Source: Anaerotruncus sp. G3(2012) (GTDB lineage Bacteria > Bacillota > Clostridia > Oscillospirales > Ruminococcaceae). Taken from it: 64,000 nucleotides of DNA. The position numbers and the translations under genes are program-made. How positions within the stretch are numbered: the stretch's first letter is position 1; each line of letters starts with the position of its first letter. The notes under the pieces were generated by a model. The model was not told the DNA's origin and did not search any database. It was given only the letters and a program-made list of their open reading frames with translations. Below are positions 1 through 7,618 of the stretch, piece after piece. The stretch is taken from the NCBI RefSeq assembly GCF_000403395.2, contig NZ_KE159657.1, positions 548,172 to 612,171 of the forward strand, read 5' to 3'.

Positions 1-2
1 TG

Positions 3-1523
3 GAGCTTGGCGGCGCATATCTGGTCCCTGGCTTCATCAACGCTCACTGTCATGTAGAAAGCTCGATGGTCACCCCGCTTGACTACGGCCCGGAAGAACT
101 GCGCTGGGGGGTCACCACGCTGGTTACCGACCCTCACGAGATCGCAAATGTTCTGGGCGCAGAGGGTATCCGGTTTATGCTTCGGGCAGCCGAAGGGAGC
201 GGTGTCAACTACTATGTGCAGGTACCCTCCTGTGTGCCGGCAACCCCGTTCGAGCACGCCGGAGAGGTGCTCACCGCTGAGAAGATGGAACCGCTCAAAT
301 CCGACCCGCGGGTGTTGGGGCTGGGCGAGATGATGAACTATCCGGGGGTGGCGGGCTGCGACCCGGAGGTGCTCGCCAAACTGGAACTGTTTGGCGAAAG
401 CGTGATCGACGGGCATGCACCTTCCCTTTCCGGGAAAGGGTTGCAGGCATATGTGGCGGCGGGCATCCATACCGACCATGAGAGCACCACTTACGAAGAG
501 GCGCGGGAAAAGCTGCGCGCAGGCATGGCGGTGCTGGTGCGGGAGGGGAGCGCCTCCAAAAACCTCCGGGACATCCTCACCGGTGTGGTCCGTGACCGTA
601 TTGACACGACCTGTCTGGCGTTCTGCACCGATGACAAGCACCTTGCGGATATCCGCCGGGAGGGCACCATCCGCTGGAACATCCGGCTGGCGGTTGAGCT
701 TGGCCTGGACCCGCTCACTGCTATCCAGATGGCGACCATCAATGCCGCGCGGATCTATCGCCTGCCCAGACTGGGAGCCGTTGCGGTTGGTTATCGGGCG
801 GATCTCGTCGTGCTGGACAACCTCACCGACTTCAACGTGCTTTCGGTCTATAAAGATGGAGAACAGAAGGTGCGCAGCGGTAGATTGACGTTTGGATACG
901 CCTGGGGGACGGTCGGGGATGTGGAAAACGCTGTCAATCTCGCGCCGCTCCCACCGGACGCGTTTGCCCTGCCCGAGCGGGCGGAGCATCCGGTAATCCG
1001 GATTGTAAAGGGGCAGATCGTAACGGCTGCATCCACTGTCCCGGCAGATGCAGTGGACGAACAGATCGCTTCGGGCAGACTGCGCAAAATCGCGGTGATC
1101 GAGCGCCACCATGCGACCGGTAATATTGGTGTTGGGTTGATCGAGGGGTATGGGTTGACTCACGGAGCGGTTGCGACCACCGTTGCGCATGATTCGCACA
1201 ACCTGATTGTGGTCGGAGACAACGACGCGGACCTGTTTGCGGCGGTTGAGGAGATCAAACGGATCGCAGGAGGATACACGATTGTGCAGGACGGCCACGT
1301 GCTCGGGTCGCTGCCTCTGCCGATCGCCGGACTGATGAGTACAGGACCGGCTGACCGCCTGATTGCCGATCTCGACAGCATGATTGAAAAGGCGCGGCGG
1401 GCAGGGGTCGCGGAAGGGATTGACCCATTCATTACCCTGAGTTTCATGGCGCTTCCGGTGATCCCGGAAATCCGGATCACCGATATGGGGGTTTTTGATG
1501 TGAATAGGTTCCAGTTCCTATAG
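3..1523 (+). CDS. ade: Adenine deaminase, 5' end cut off by the window
   Basis: Hydrolyses adenine to hypoxanthine and ammonia in purine salvage. The reading frame is open from base 3, and the metal-binding motif PGFINAHCHVESSMVTP is encoded across the window edge, so the ATG at 66 is internal. Further family motifs are HTDHES (about codon 157) and FCTDDKHL (about codon 212), which belong to the amidohydrolase core. The C-terminal part carries the adenine deaminase extension with GGYTIVQDG and ends in a leucine-rich tail. About 505 codons are present; the missing N-terminus should be 60-90 residues. A strong terminator follows at once, so it ends its transcript. Confident on family; the missing start cannot be judged. 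Confidence 0.93.
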   Translation, partial: ELGGAYLVPGFINAHCHVESSMVTPLDYGPEELRWGVTTLVTDPHEIANVLGAEGIRFMLRAAEGSGVNYYVQVPSCVPATPFEHAGEVLTAEKMEPLKSDPRVLGLGEMMNYPGVAGCDPEVLAKLELFGESVIDGHAPSLSGKGLQAYVAAGIHTDHESTTYEEAREKLRAGMAVLVREGSASKNLRDILTGVVRDRIDTTCLAFCTDDKHLADIRREGTIRWNIRLAVELGLDPLTAIQMATINAARIYRLPRLGAVAVGYRADLVVLDNLTDFNVLSVYKDGEQKVRSGRLTFGYAWGTVGDVENAVNLAPLPPDAFALPERAEHPVIRIVKGQIVTAASTVPADAVDEQIASGRLRKIAVIERHHATGNIGVGLIEGYGLTHGAVATTVAHDSHNLIVVGDNDADLFAAVEEIKRIAGGYTIVQDGHVLGSLPLPIAGLMSTGPADRLIADLDSMIEKARRAGVAEGIDPFITLSFMALPVIPEIRITDMGVFDVNRFQFL

Positions 1524-1571
1524 TCGGGCGACCGGTAGTCCCCATTTTTTGAAATTCTGTGAAAAAATCGG

Positions 1572-1608
1572 AAAAGGCATCGGCACATATCAGTGCCGAT
1601 GCCTTTTT
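1572..1608 (+). terminator. Intrinsic terminator after ade
   Basis: A perfect 12-bp GC-rich stem (aggcatcggcac with its complement, 6-nt loop) is flanked by AAA and TTTTT. It lies about 50 nt after the ade stop codon and ends that transcript. Confidence 0.85.
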
Positions 1609-1707
1609 GCCTTGGCGCACTTTCTGAACTGCGTCAGTTTTTTGCGAATTCCTTCGCCGCTGGGTGTGTGGAAAACCGGGCTGGGGGAATATTGATCCTG
1701 AAACGGC

Positions 1708-1737
1708 GATACCACCGGCAGAAATGCCGGTGGTATC
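1708..1737 (-). terminator. Hairpin at the end of the tRNA cluster
   Basis: A perfect 13-bp stem (gataccaccggca) with a 4-nt loop lies 15 nt beyond the 3' end of tRNA-Gln on the minus strand. The following U-tract is weak, so it may act as a processing or pausing hairpin as much as a true terminator. Confidence 0.55.
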
Positions 1738-1751
1738 CAAAGATATTATGA

Positions 1752-1826
1752 TGGCTGGGCTAGCTGGATTCGAACCAGCGAATGCAGCAGTCAAAGTGCT
1801 GTGTCTTACCGCTTGACGATAGCCCA
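1752..1826 (-). tRNA. tRNA-Gln (anticodon TTG)
   Basis: Acceptor stem TGGGCTA/TAGCCCA, T-loop GGTTCGAATCC and anticodon stem CAGCA/TGCTG enclose CTTTGAC, so the anticodon is TTG. CCA is encoded (1752-1754). It is the last gene of a four-tRNA cluster and is separated from tRNA-His by a hairpin. Confidence 0.95.
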
Positions 1827-1828
1827 AA

Positions 1829-1865
1829 GAAAAAATCTCCGCTCGGCAGGCGGGCAGAGATTTTT
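1829..1865 (-). terminator. Terminator-like hairpin inside the tRNA cluster
   Basis: Arms AAAAATCTC (1831-1839) and GAGATTTTT (1857-1865) enclose a GC-rich, partly paired core between tRNA-His and tRNA-Gln. On the minus strand it ends in a run of T. It could lower tRNA-Gln output or serve as an RNase processing site. Confidence 0.5.
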
Positions 1866-1866
1866 G

Positions 1867-1944
1867 TGGGGTGGATAGTGGGATTCGAACCCACGGTCTT
1901 CAGTGCCACAAACTGACGCGTTAACCAACTACGCTATACCCACC
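1867..1944 (-). tRNA. tRNA-His (anticodon GTG)
   Basis: Acceptor GTGGGTA/TATCCAC with the extra 5' G (position -1, encoded at 1944) that marks tRNA-His. The anticodon loop is TTGTGGC with anticodon GTG, and CCA is encoded at 1867-1869. Confidence 0.95.
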
Positions 1945-1950
1945 ATATTC

Positions 1951-2027
1951 TGGCGCGCCAGGAGGGACTCGAACCCCCGACCTACTGCTTAGAAGGCAGT
2001 TGCTCTATCCAGTTGAGCTACTGGCAC
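1951..2027 (-). tRNA. tRNA-Arg (anticodon TCT)
   Basis: Acceptor GTGCCAG/CTGGCGC with one T-G pair. The anticodon stem CTGCC/GGCAG-type encloses TTCTAAG, giving TCT (reads AGA). CCA is encoded. It lies 6 nt from tRNA-His, consistent with a shared precursor. Confidence 0.94.
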
Positions 2028-2061
2028 AAACTTGCGCTTTATGATCTATGGGGTGCGAATA

Positions 2062-2135
2062 TGGAGCGGGTGATGGGAATCGAACCCACGTGTTCAGCTT
2101 GGAAGGCTGACATTCTACCATTGAACTACACCCGC
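2062..2135 (-). tRNA. tRNA-Gly (anticodon TCC)
   Basis: Acceptor GCGGGTG/CACCCGC, anticodon loop CTTCCAA with TCC, T-loop GGTTCGATTCC, and encoded CCA. It is the first gene of the minus-strand tRNA cluster, directly downstream of a consensus promoter. Confidence 0.95.
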
Positions 2136-2156
2136 ACAACCCAAGCGACGCTATTT

Positions 2157-2185
2157 ATTTTAACAAACCTGCCGCAATTTGTCAA
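2157..2185 (-). promoter_or_regulatory. Promoter of the tRNA cluster
   Basis: On the minus strand TTGACA (2180-2185) and TAAAAT (2157-2162) are spaced by exactly 17 nt, about 20 nt before tRNA-Gly. A near-consensus vegetative promoter, as expected for stable RNA. Confidence 0.85.
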
Positions 2186-2289
2186 GGGCTTATGCATGTT
2201 TTTTCCCTGAATATTTGTTCGAATTTTCGCGGCAGAGGATGGGAAAAGATTAACAGGTTATGAATTCTGCGCCATTGCAGGGGAGATTC

Positions 2290-2318
2290 TTGCAATTTCT
2301 GCGCTTTTCCGCTATACT
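2290..2318 (+). promoter_or_regulatory. Promoter of rpe
   Basis: TTGCAA (2290-2295) and TATACT (2313-2318) with a 17-nt spacer. The expected transcript start near 2325 gives a leader of about 60 nt before the rpe ATG at 2383. It also shows that an earlier in-frame ATG at 2260 lies upstream of the promoter and is not used. Confidence 0.75.
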
Positions 2319-2382
2319 GAATAGGTCAAATTATCGGGGTGGATCAACCAGGGTCTGTCCTGCTTGTGAAAGAGGGGTCCCT

Positions 2383-3051
2383 ATGCTGAAGATTGCGCCA
2401 TCCATCCTGTCCTGTGACTTTGCAAATCTTGAAGCGGAGGTTTCGGCCATGCGGCGCGCCGGGGCGGATATGATCCATATTGATGTGATGGATGGACATT
2501 TTGTTCCGAATTTGAGCCTTGGGCTTCCCGTGGTCGCTTCCCTTCGCAAAAAGACCGACGTCTTTTTGGATGTGCACCTGATGATTTCCAGCCCGCTTTC
2601 CTATGCACAGAAATTTGTGGATGCGGGCGCCAACCTCGTCACCTTTCATGTCGAGAGTGAAAGTGATGTTCAGCAGACCATTGATGCGATCAAGCGGACT
2701 GGCAGTCTCTGTGGCCTGTCGGTCAAGCCAGCCACCCCCGCAGAGGTGGTTTTCCCCTATCTTGAACAGATCGACCTGGTGTTGGTGATGACGGTGGAAC
2801 CCGGATTTGGCGGGCAGAAGTTCCAGCCGGAGCTTTGCCCCAAGATTTGGTCGATCCGCCAGGAGATTGACCGGCGGGGGCTTTCTGTTGACCTCGAGGT
2901 GGATGGCGGTATTGATGACCAGACAGTTTCACAGGCGGCACAGGCAGGCGCAAATGTATTTGTGGCAGGCAGTGCACTCTTTTCACAGCCTGATTACCGG
3001 GCAGCGGTGGAGAATCTCCGCGCCCATGCCCGGAAGGTTTCCCTATTTTAA
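2383..3051 (+). CDS. rpe: Ribulose-phosphate 3-epimerase
   Basis: Interconverts ribulose 5-phosphate and xylulose 5-phosphate in the pentose phosphate pathway (cytosolic TIM barrel). The start MLKIAPSILSCDFANL is the classic family N-terminus and follows an AGAGGGG ribosome site. Metal-ligand motifs HIDVMDGHFVPN and VHLMI are present, and the phosphate-binding end carries MTVEPGFGGQKF and VDGGI. At 222 residues it has the usual length. It stands alone behind its own promoter and converges with the mecA-like gene 16 nt downstream. Confidence 0.96.
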   Translation: MLKIAPSILSCDFANLEAEVSAMRRAGADMIHIDVMDGHFVPNLSLGLPVVASLRKKTDVFLDVHLMISSPLSYAQKFVDAGANLVTFHVESESDVQQTIDAIKRTGSLCGLSVKPATPAEVVFPYLEQIDLVLVMTVEPGFGGQKFQPELCPKIWSIRQEIDRRGLSVDLEVDGGIDDQTVSQAAQAGANVFVAGSALFSQPDYRAAVENLRAHARKVSLF

Positions 3052-3067
3052 AGGAAAAAGGCAATCG

Positions 3068-3640
3068 CTATCCGAAATAGGAGGAGAGCAGGTCGATGGC
3101 ATCTTTTTCGATGAGCAGTTCTGCATGTTCGTCCAGCCAGGCTGCCGCGACCGGTCCTTCTCCCCAGCGCGGTCCAAACTCATCCAGAACCGCGAGCGAA
3201 CGGTTTTCGAGTATGTCGAGAGGGTAGACTGCAAGCCTCCATTCCCCGTTGATCCGGTAAAGCATACTTTTTCGTATCCTGTGGGCATATCGTTGAAATA
3301 GCTTCACCGATCCGCCGATCAGGGCATCCACATCGGAAAAGGCGTAGATTACCGGTGATGCGGCATGGCGCCGCACCTTCCATCTGCGGGGAGACCGATC
3401 CTGCGGAGACGAAAAAAGCAGAAGGCATCCTCCGTCTTCCAGCGGCTCAATCCGGACCACTAGACAGTCCTCCGGCTGGAAGCCAACCTCCTTTTCCGCG
3501 ATCTCGAGCAGGGCGAGCACCATCGCCTGTGTGGCCTGACTGGCGCAGTCTACCATTTCGCAGGAAAAGCCGAGTGCCGTAAGCTCGGGTTCTGAGATGC
3601 GGATGCTTAGTCTGCTGTTCCCCAGTCGCTTGATTTCCAT
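3068..3640 (-). CDS. MecA-type adaptor protein
   Basis: Probable member of the MecA/YpbH family, which hands substrates to the ClpCP protease in Firmicutes. The N-terminus (MEIKRLGNSRLSIRIS, then a short helix region) matches the substrate-binding half. The C-terminal half (YAFSDVDALIGGSVKL...SMLYRINGEWRL...LDEFG) matches the Clp-binding fold. At 190 residues it is slightly short for MecA (about 215), chiefly because the acidic linker is short. The Shine-Dalgarno is GGGGGG. It is divergent from rnfC with only 51 bp between, so the two may share a control region. The target protein cannot be inferred. Confidence 0.72.
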   Translation of the reverse strand: MEIKRLGNSRLSIRISEPELTALGFSCEMVDCASQATQAMVLALLEIAEKEVGFQPEDCLVVRIEPLEDGGCLLLFSSPQDRSPRRWKVRRHAASPVIYAFSDVDALIGGSVKLFQRYAHRIRKSMLYRINGEWRLAVYPLDILENRSLAVLDEFGPRWGEGPVAAAWLDEHAELLIEKDAIDLLSSYFG

Positions 3641-3691
3641 ACCGTTCCCCCCTCAACCCAGATATATGATTGAATTGACCGGAGGTTTCCT

Positions 3692-5911
3692 ATGGCAGGA
3701 TTTTTATACCGGGGCATCTTGCTCCAACAGCATAAAGAACCGGCACTCTCGCGGGATCTGCGGGAATTTTTCAATGCGGATACAATCGGCATCCAGATGA
3801 ACCGCCCGCAGGTGGAGGACCCCAACCGGCTCTCCGCCGATGAAATCTGCGAGATCGCGCGGGAAGCAAAGATCGTGGACGAGCGGGACGGCACCCCTCT
3901 GATTGATAAAATCCTGCGGGCGCGGGTCCGCAAGCTGCGCCTGCTGGTGGGTGATGCGATCGACGATGAGCCGTATATTTCCAGCCAGCTCAACCCGCTG
4001 CTGAAAAATCAGGAGGTCGCTTTTTGTGGGCTTGCCCTGCTGCAAAAGGCGGTGAATGCGCCACAGGCGTGTTTTGCCGTCTATCGCAATCTGACCGACC
4101 TCGAAATCCGGATTCCCAAGACAATCGGTTCCTACAAGGTGCGCCGGATTCATGGGCGTTATCCCGCCGAATATCAGGCGTCCAGGTTCTACGGCTCCGA
4201 ACGCGGGGTGCTCGAGGTCGGGGTGGGCGCGATCATCCACCTTGCGCGTGCGGTTCTCTTCAACCGTCCGCAGACCACCACGTTTGTCACCGTCGCGGGG
4301 GACTGCATCGGCAACCCCACCAACCTGGAGGTTTCGCTGGGGATGACGGTCACTCAGACGCTCGAACGATGCGGCCTGATCGATGATCCGGTGCGGGTGG
4401 TTATTGGCGGTTCGATGACTGGTATCAGCGTTATCGACACCGACAAAACCTTGATTAACCCATCCACCCGGGCAATCCTTGCGTTTCGTGCCCGGATCGG
4501 GGAGAGCGACTTCAATTGTATCGGTTGCTCCCGGTGCGTGCACGCCTGCCCCGAAGGTCTGAATCCCTTTTTTCTCTACCGCAGCTTCCACCAGCGCCGG
4601 TATGAAGAGTTCCGCAAGGCTGACCCGCAGATGTGTATTGGGTGTGGTTCGTGCAGCTATGTTTGTCCCGCAAAGCTCGATCTGACCGGCTCGATCCTGC
4701 GGGGACAGGCTGAGATGCGCCGGATGATCGGTTCGATCCGGCTGACCAAAGCGCTCGAGCAGAAGAAAAAGGATGCGGAATATAGGAGCTACTATCAGGA
4801 CTATCTGCTTTATCAGGAGGGCAAAGCCCAGAAGAAGGACCTGCGCCAGCTGGAAAAGGCGCGGCTATCGAATGAGCGCGCCGTGAAGGCGGAGCTTCAG
4901 GAGGCGGAAAAGCAAGCCGCGGCGAATCTGGAAGCTGCTAACAATGCCGCACAGGCGGCGCTGGAGCAGGCGCTGAAGGCTTCGGCCGACCAGTTCAAAC
5001 TGGCAGAGGAAACGGTACAGGTCACAATCGAGGCGGCCAGGTCGGTTCAGACACAAACCGGCCAGCAGCTGGAGCAGGTCCAGCTGAATGCGCAGCGAGC
5101 GCAGGAAGCCGCACAGAAGGCCCGTGAAAGGGCCTTGCAGGCGGATGCAAGGGTTTCCGCACTGGAGACGGAGGTGAAACAGAAGGCCGCAGCCCAACAG
5201 GACCTCGAAAAGATGCTGCCCACCATCAAGCAGGCGGTGTCCAGGAGCGAGTCCGACGCCCGACGGGCGCAGGAAGCAAAATCTGCGCTTTCGGGAGATA
5301 GTTCCGGGCAGACGCTTCACTCGGCAAAAGCTGCCGCGAAACAGGCTTCCGAAGGGGCCAAGTTTGCAGCGAAAAACCTTTCGGATGCGGAGAAAGCTGC
5401 GGAAAAGGCCGCAGCCGAAACCGCTAAGGCAAACGAACGCCTCGCCGCTGCCCGCCTCGACGCGGAACAGCAGCATCGGAACGCACAAGCGCTCCAGGCT
5501 GCCGCGCAGGACGCAGTCAAAGCGATCGACGGGGCGGCGGCACAGGTTTCGGGGCAGGAGCGGACGGTCGAATATACTGGACAGGTGTGCGCTGAAAAGC
5601 TCCGCGAGGCGCAGCAGGTGCGGGAAAAGGCCGACGCCGACGCGCAGGAGCGGTTCCGGCTCGAGAGTGAATCGGCGAAGGCGGTGTATGACGCCGCAAT
5701 GAAAGCCGCTGCGGACGCCTGGCAAACCGCATCCGAGGAGATCGCCGCCCAATATCAGGCGACCCGGACCTTTCTTGCGCAGCGGCTTGCACAGGCACAG
5801 GCCGACGCCGCAGCTGCCCGCGAGGCGGCAGAACGCGCAGCTGCCGACTGGGGCAGTCCGGACAGACGGCCCGACCATGATCCTGTCAACGTAGGGGAGG
5901 AAACCCAATGA
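3692..5911 (+). CDS. RnfC-like protein with missing flavin/NADH loop and long coiled-coil tail
   Basis: Homologue of RnfC, the soluble NADH-side subunit of Rnf. Residues 1-330 follow the family: HKEP near 14, DDEPYIS near 91, VAGDCIGNPTN near 201, VIGGSMTG near 237. Two complete [4Fe-4S] motifs sit at Cys276/279/282/286 and Cys315/318/321/325. Where RnfC has the glycine-rich GGAGFPT flavin/NADH loop, this protein reads IVDERDGTPLIDK (61-73), so nucleotide binding is probably lost. Residues about 350-725 are an Ala/Gln/Lys/Glu-rich coiled coil like the tail of enterobacterial RsxC, unusual for Clostridia. GGAGG ribosome site; the stop overlaps the next start (ATGA). Confidence 0.85.
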   Translation: MAGFLYRGILLQQHKEPALSRDLREFFNADTIGIQMNRPQVEDPNRLSADEICEIAREAKIVDERDGTPLIDKILRARVRKLRLLVGDAIDDEPYISSQLNPLLKNQEVAFCGLALLQKAVNAPQACFAVYRNLTDLEIRIPKTIGSYKVRRIHGRYPAEYQASRFYGSERGVLEVGVGAIIHLARAVLFNRPQTTTFVTVAGDCIGNPTNLEVSLGMTVTQTLERCGLIDDPVRVVIGGSMTGISVIDTDKTLINPSTRAILAFRARIGESDFNCIGCSRCVHACPEGLNPFFLYRSFHQRRYEEFRKADPQMCIGCGSCSYVCPAKLDLTGSILRGQAEMRRMIGSIRLTKALEQKKKDAEYRSYYQDYLLYQEGKAQKKDLRQLEKARLSNERAVKAELQEAEKQAAANLEAANNAAQAALEQALKASADQFKLAEETVQVTIEAARSVQTQTGQQLEQVQLNAQRAQEAAQKARERALQADARVSALETEVKQKAAAQQDLEKMLPTIKQAVSRSESDARRAQEAKSALSGDSSGQTLHSAKAAAKQASEGAKFAAKNLSDAEKAAEKAAAETAKANERLAAARLDAEQQHRNAQALQAAAQDAVKAIDGAAAQVSGQERTVEYTGQVCAEKLREAQQVREKADADAQERFRLESESAKAVYDAAMKAAADAWQTASEEIAAQYQATRTFLAQRLAQAQADAAAAREAAERAAADWGSPDRRPDHDPVNVGEETQ

Positions 5912-6978
5912 AACTGAGCAGACATCCCGCCCCGCACATCCGCCACCAGGAGAATAACCGGACCTTGATGTCCGACGTGCTGATCCTCCTGATGGTGTTG
6001 ATGGTGCTGGCCTATCTTTTTTATGGATTACGCGCACTTGTTGTCTGCGGCGTATCGGTGCTGACGGCGGTTCTCACCGATGCGGTCTGCACCCTGCTGC
6101 GCGGCAGGCGTCTGAACCTGTTTGACCTTTCCCCAGTCGTCACTGGAATGCTGATTGCGCTCTGTATGCCCGCGACAATCAGTTTCAAAATCGTTGCATC
6201 AGCGGCATTCTTCGCAATCGCGATCGCCAAGCACCCGTTCGGCGGGCTGGGGAACAACCTGTTCAATCCCGCGGCATCCGGAATCTCGTTCGCCGCGATC
6301 TGCTGGCCGCGGCTGGTGTTCATCTACCCGATGCCGTTTTCCCGGATCGGGGTGCTGGGGACGGTCGCCGCAAACGCCACCGACTACTATTATACATACA
6401 GTTCGGTCAATGCACAGGGGATTGCGCAGGAAATCAGCCTGCGCCTCTACCAGAACCCGGCCTTTGTACTCAAGGTGGGCGGGGTGCCCACCAATGACCT
6501 TACTGAGATGCTTTTGGGAAACTATCCCGGTCCGATGGGTGCAACCAATATCCTGGTCCTGATGACCTGTCTGGTTTACCTGCTGTTCCGACGGACGGTC
6601 CGCTGGCAGATGCCGATCCCCTTCCTCGGGACCTGCGCATTGATCGCCCTTCTGTTCCCGCGTACTGGGCAGAGCGGGCTGCGTTCGGTCGAGTTTGAGA
6701 TGATGTCCGGATTGCTGCTCTTTGGTGCGGTCTTTATGATCAGTGACCCGGTCACCAGCCCCAAGCGCGATTCCGCTTATTTTGTCTATGGCATCTTTGC
6801 CGGGAGCATCACAATGGGGTTCCGCTACTTTGGCGGATTTGAGGAGAGTATGCCGTTTGCCGTCCTGCTCGCCAATGCGTTTGTCCCGCTGATCGACCGG
6901 TATAACGAACGGCTCCACCGCCTGATAAGGAGGAAACAGCTTGAATCTCGCAAGAATCAGAACCTACAGGAAGCATAG
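5908..6978 (+). CDS. RnfD-like membrane protein lacking the flavinylation motif
   Basis: Polytopic membrane protein of the RnfD/NqrB family, 356 residues, about ten hydrophobic segments. Family hallmarks: PHIRHQEN at the N-terminus, SPVVTGMLIAL near 75, AKHPFGGLGNNLFNPA (107-122), SDPVTSP near 275, and LLANAFVPLIDRY near the end. Canonical RnfD carries covalent FMN on the Thr of an SGATPL-type motif about 20 residues before the LGN segment. Here the aligned stretch is LYQNPAFVLK (180-189), placing Asn183 at the Thr position while Pro184 and the LK are kept. The flavin is therefore probably absent. It overlaps rnfC-like by 4 nt and rnfE-like by 38 nt. Confidence 0.85.
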   Translation: MKLSRHPAPHIRHQENNRTLMSDVLILLMVLMVLAYLFYGLRALVVCGVSVLTAVLTDAVCTLLRGRRLNLFDLSPVVTGMLIALCMPATISFKIVASAAFFAIAIAKHPFGGLGNNLFNPAASGISFAAICWPRLVFIYPMPFSRIGVLGTVAANATDYYYTYSSVNAQGIAQEISLRLYQNPAFVLKVGGVPTNDLTEMLLGNYPGPMGATNILVLMTCLVYLLFRRTVRWQMPIPFLGTCALIALLFPRTGQSGLRSVEFEMMSGLLLFGAVFMISDPVTSPKRDSAYFVYGIFAGSITMGFRYFGGFEESMPFAVLLANAFVPLIDRYNERLHRLIRRKQLESRKNQNLQEA

Positions 6979-7615
6979 CCGCTGGTCAGACGGGCTTTTT
7001 TGGAAAAACCCTGTCCTGATCGGGGGGCTTGCCCTGCCGCTCGCGATCATTGTCAGCCACAATCTCAAAAGCGCGGCTGCAATTTCGATTTTGATGGCCT
7101 GTTCGCTGGTCCCCACTGTCCTGTTCGCCTTGCTGATCGGCAGGCGCCTGCCCCAGTGGATCGCTTCGATGCTTTATATGGGGATGGCGCTGGCGCTGGT
7201 AGTCGCAAGCGAACCGCTGATCCTGCCAATTGCCCCAGGGATCAATGACACCCTTGGCGTCTATCTTCCGATCCTGTCGGTCAATACGGTGCTCTCCACC
7301 CTTTGTGCGCGTGCTGCCTCCAAACGTGTCCGGCCATTCCTTCTGATGGTGGACGCGGTGGTCTATAGCGCCGGATTCGCCTTGGCCATGGCGTTGATCG
7401 CCTGTGTGCGTGAGCTGTTCGGCAGCAATACGATCTGGGGGATCGCGGTCAAATTCCCGATCCGGACCCGCGGGATGCAGATTGCCTTCGCGGGCTTCAT
7501 CCTTGTGGCACTGTTTGGTGCACTCTTCCGGTCCCTGCATCGGGTTGTGATTGCCCTGCTTTGCCGCCGCCCCAGACGTCAGGCGGAGGCTGCAGGCCAG
7601 CCTTCTGGGAGGTAG
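6941..7615 (+). CDS. RnfE-like membrane protein without iron-sulfur cysteines
   Basis: RnfE/NqrD-family membrane protein, 224 residues with six probable helices; late markers are VRELFGSNTIWG and the DAVVYSAGFALAMAL segment. It starts with TTG after an AGGAGG site. In Rnf/Nqr two cysteines of this subunit (GLCP-type and VNC-type) bind half of an intramembrane [2Fe-2S] cluster. Here NPVLIGGLALP aligned to the NqrD N-terminal segment puts Pro33 at the first site, and LSVNT puts Thr116 at the second. Cys122 lies nearby but out of register. No RnfG gene lies between this gene and rnfD-like, where one is normally found. Confidence 0.8.
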   Translation: MNLARIRTYRKHSRWSDGLFWKNPVLIGGLALPLAIIVSHNLKSAAAISILMACSLVPTVLFALLIGRRLPQWIASMLYMGMALALVVASEPLILPIAPGINDTLGVYLPILSVNTVLSTLCARAASKRVRPFLLMVDAVVYSAGFALAMALIACVRELFGSNTIWGIAVKFPIRTRGMQIAFAGFILVALFGALFRSLHRVVIALLCRRPRRQAEAAGQPSGR

Positions 7616-7618
7616 TTT

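Noticed and set aside
2013-2210. Short plus-strand frame over the tRNA cluster
   Set aside because: It consists of antisense tRNA-Arg and tRNA-Gly sequence.
4865-6037. Minus-strand frame of 390 codons opposite the rnfC tail
   Set aside because: An antisense shadow of the Ala-rich coiled coil; Arg/Leu/Cys-rich composition, no ribosome site and no family resemblance.
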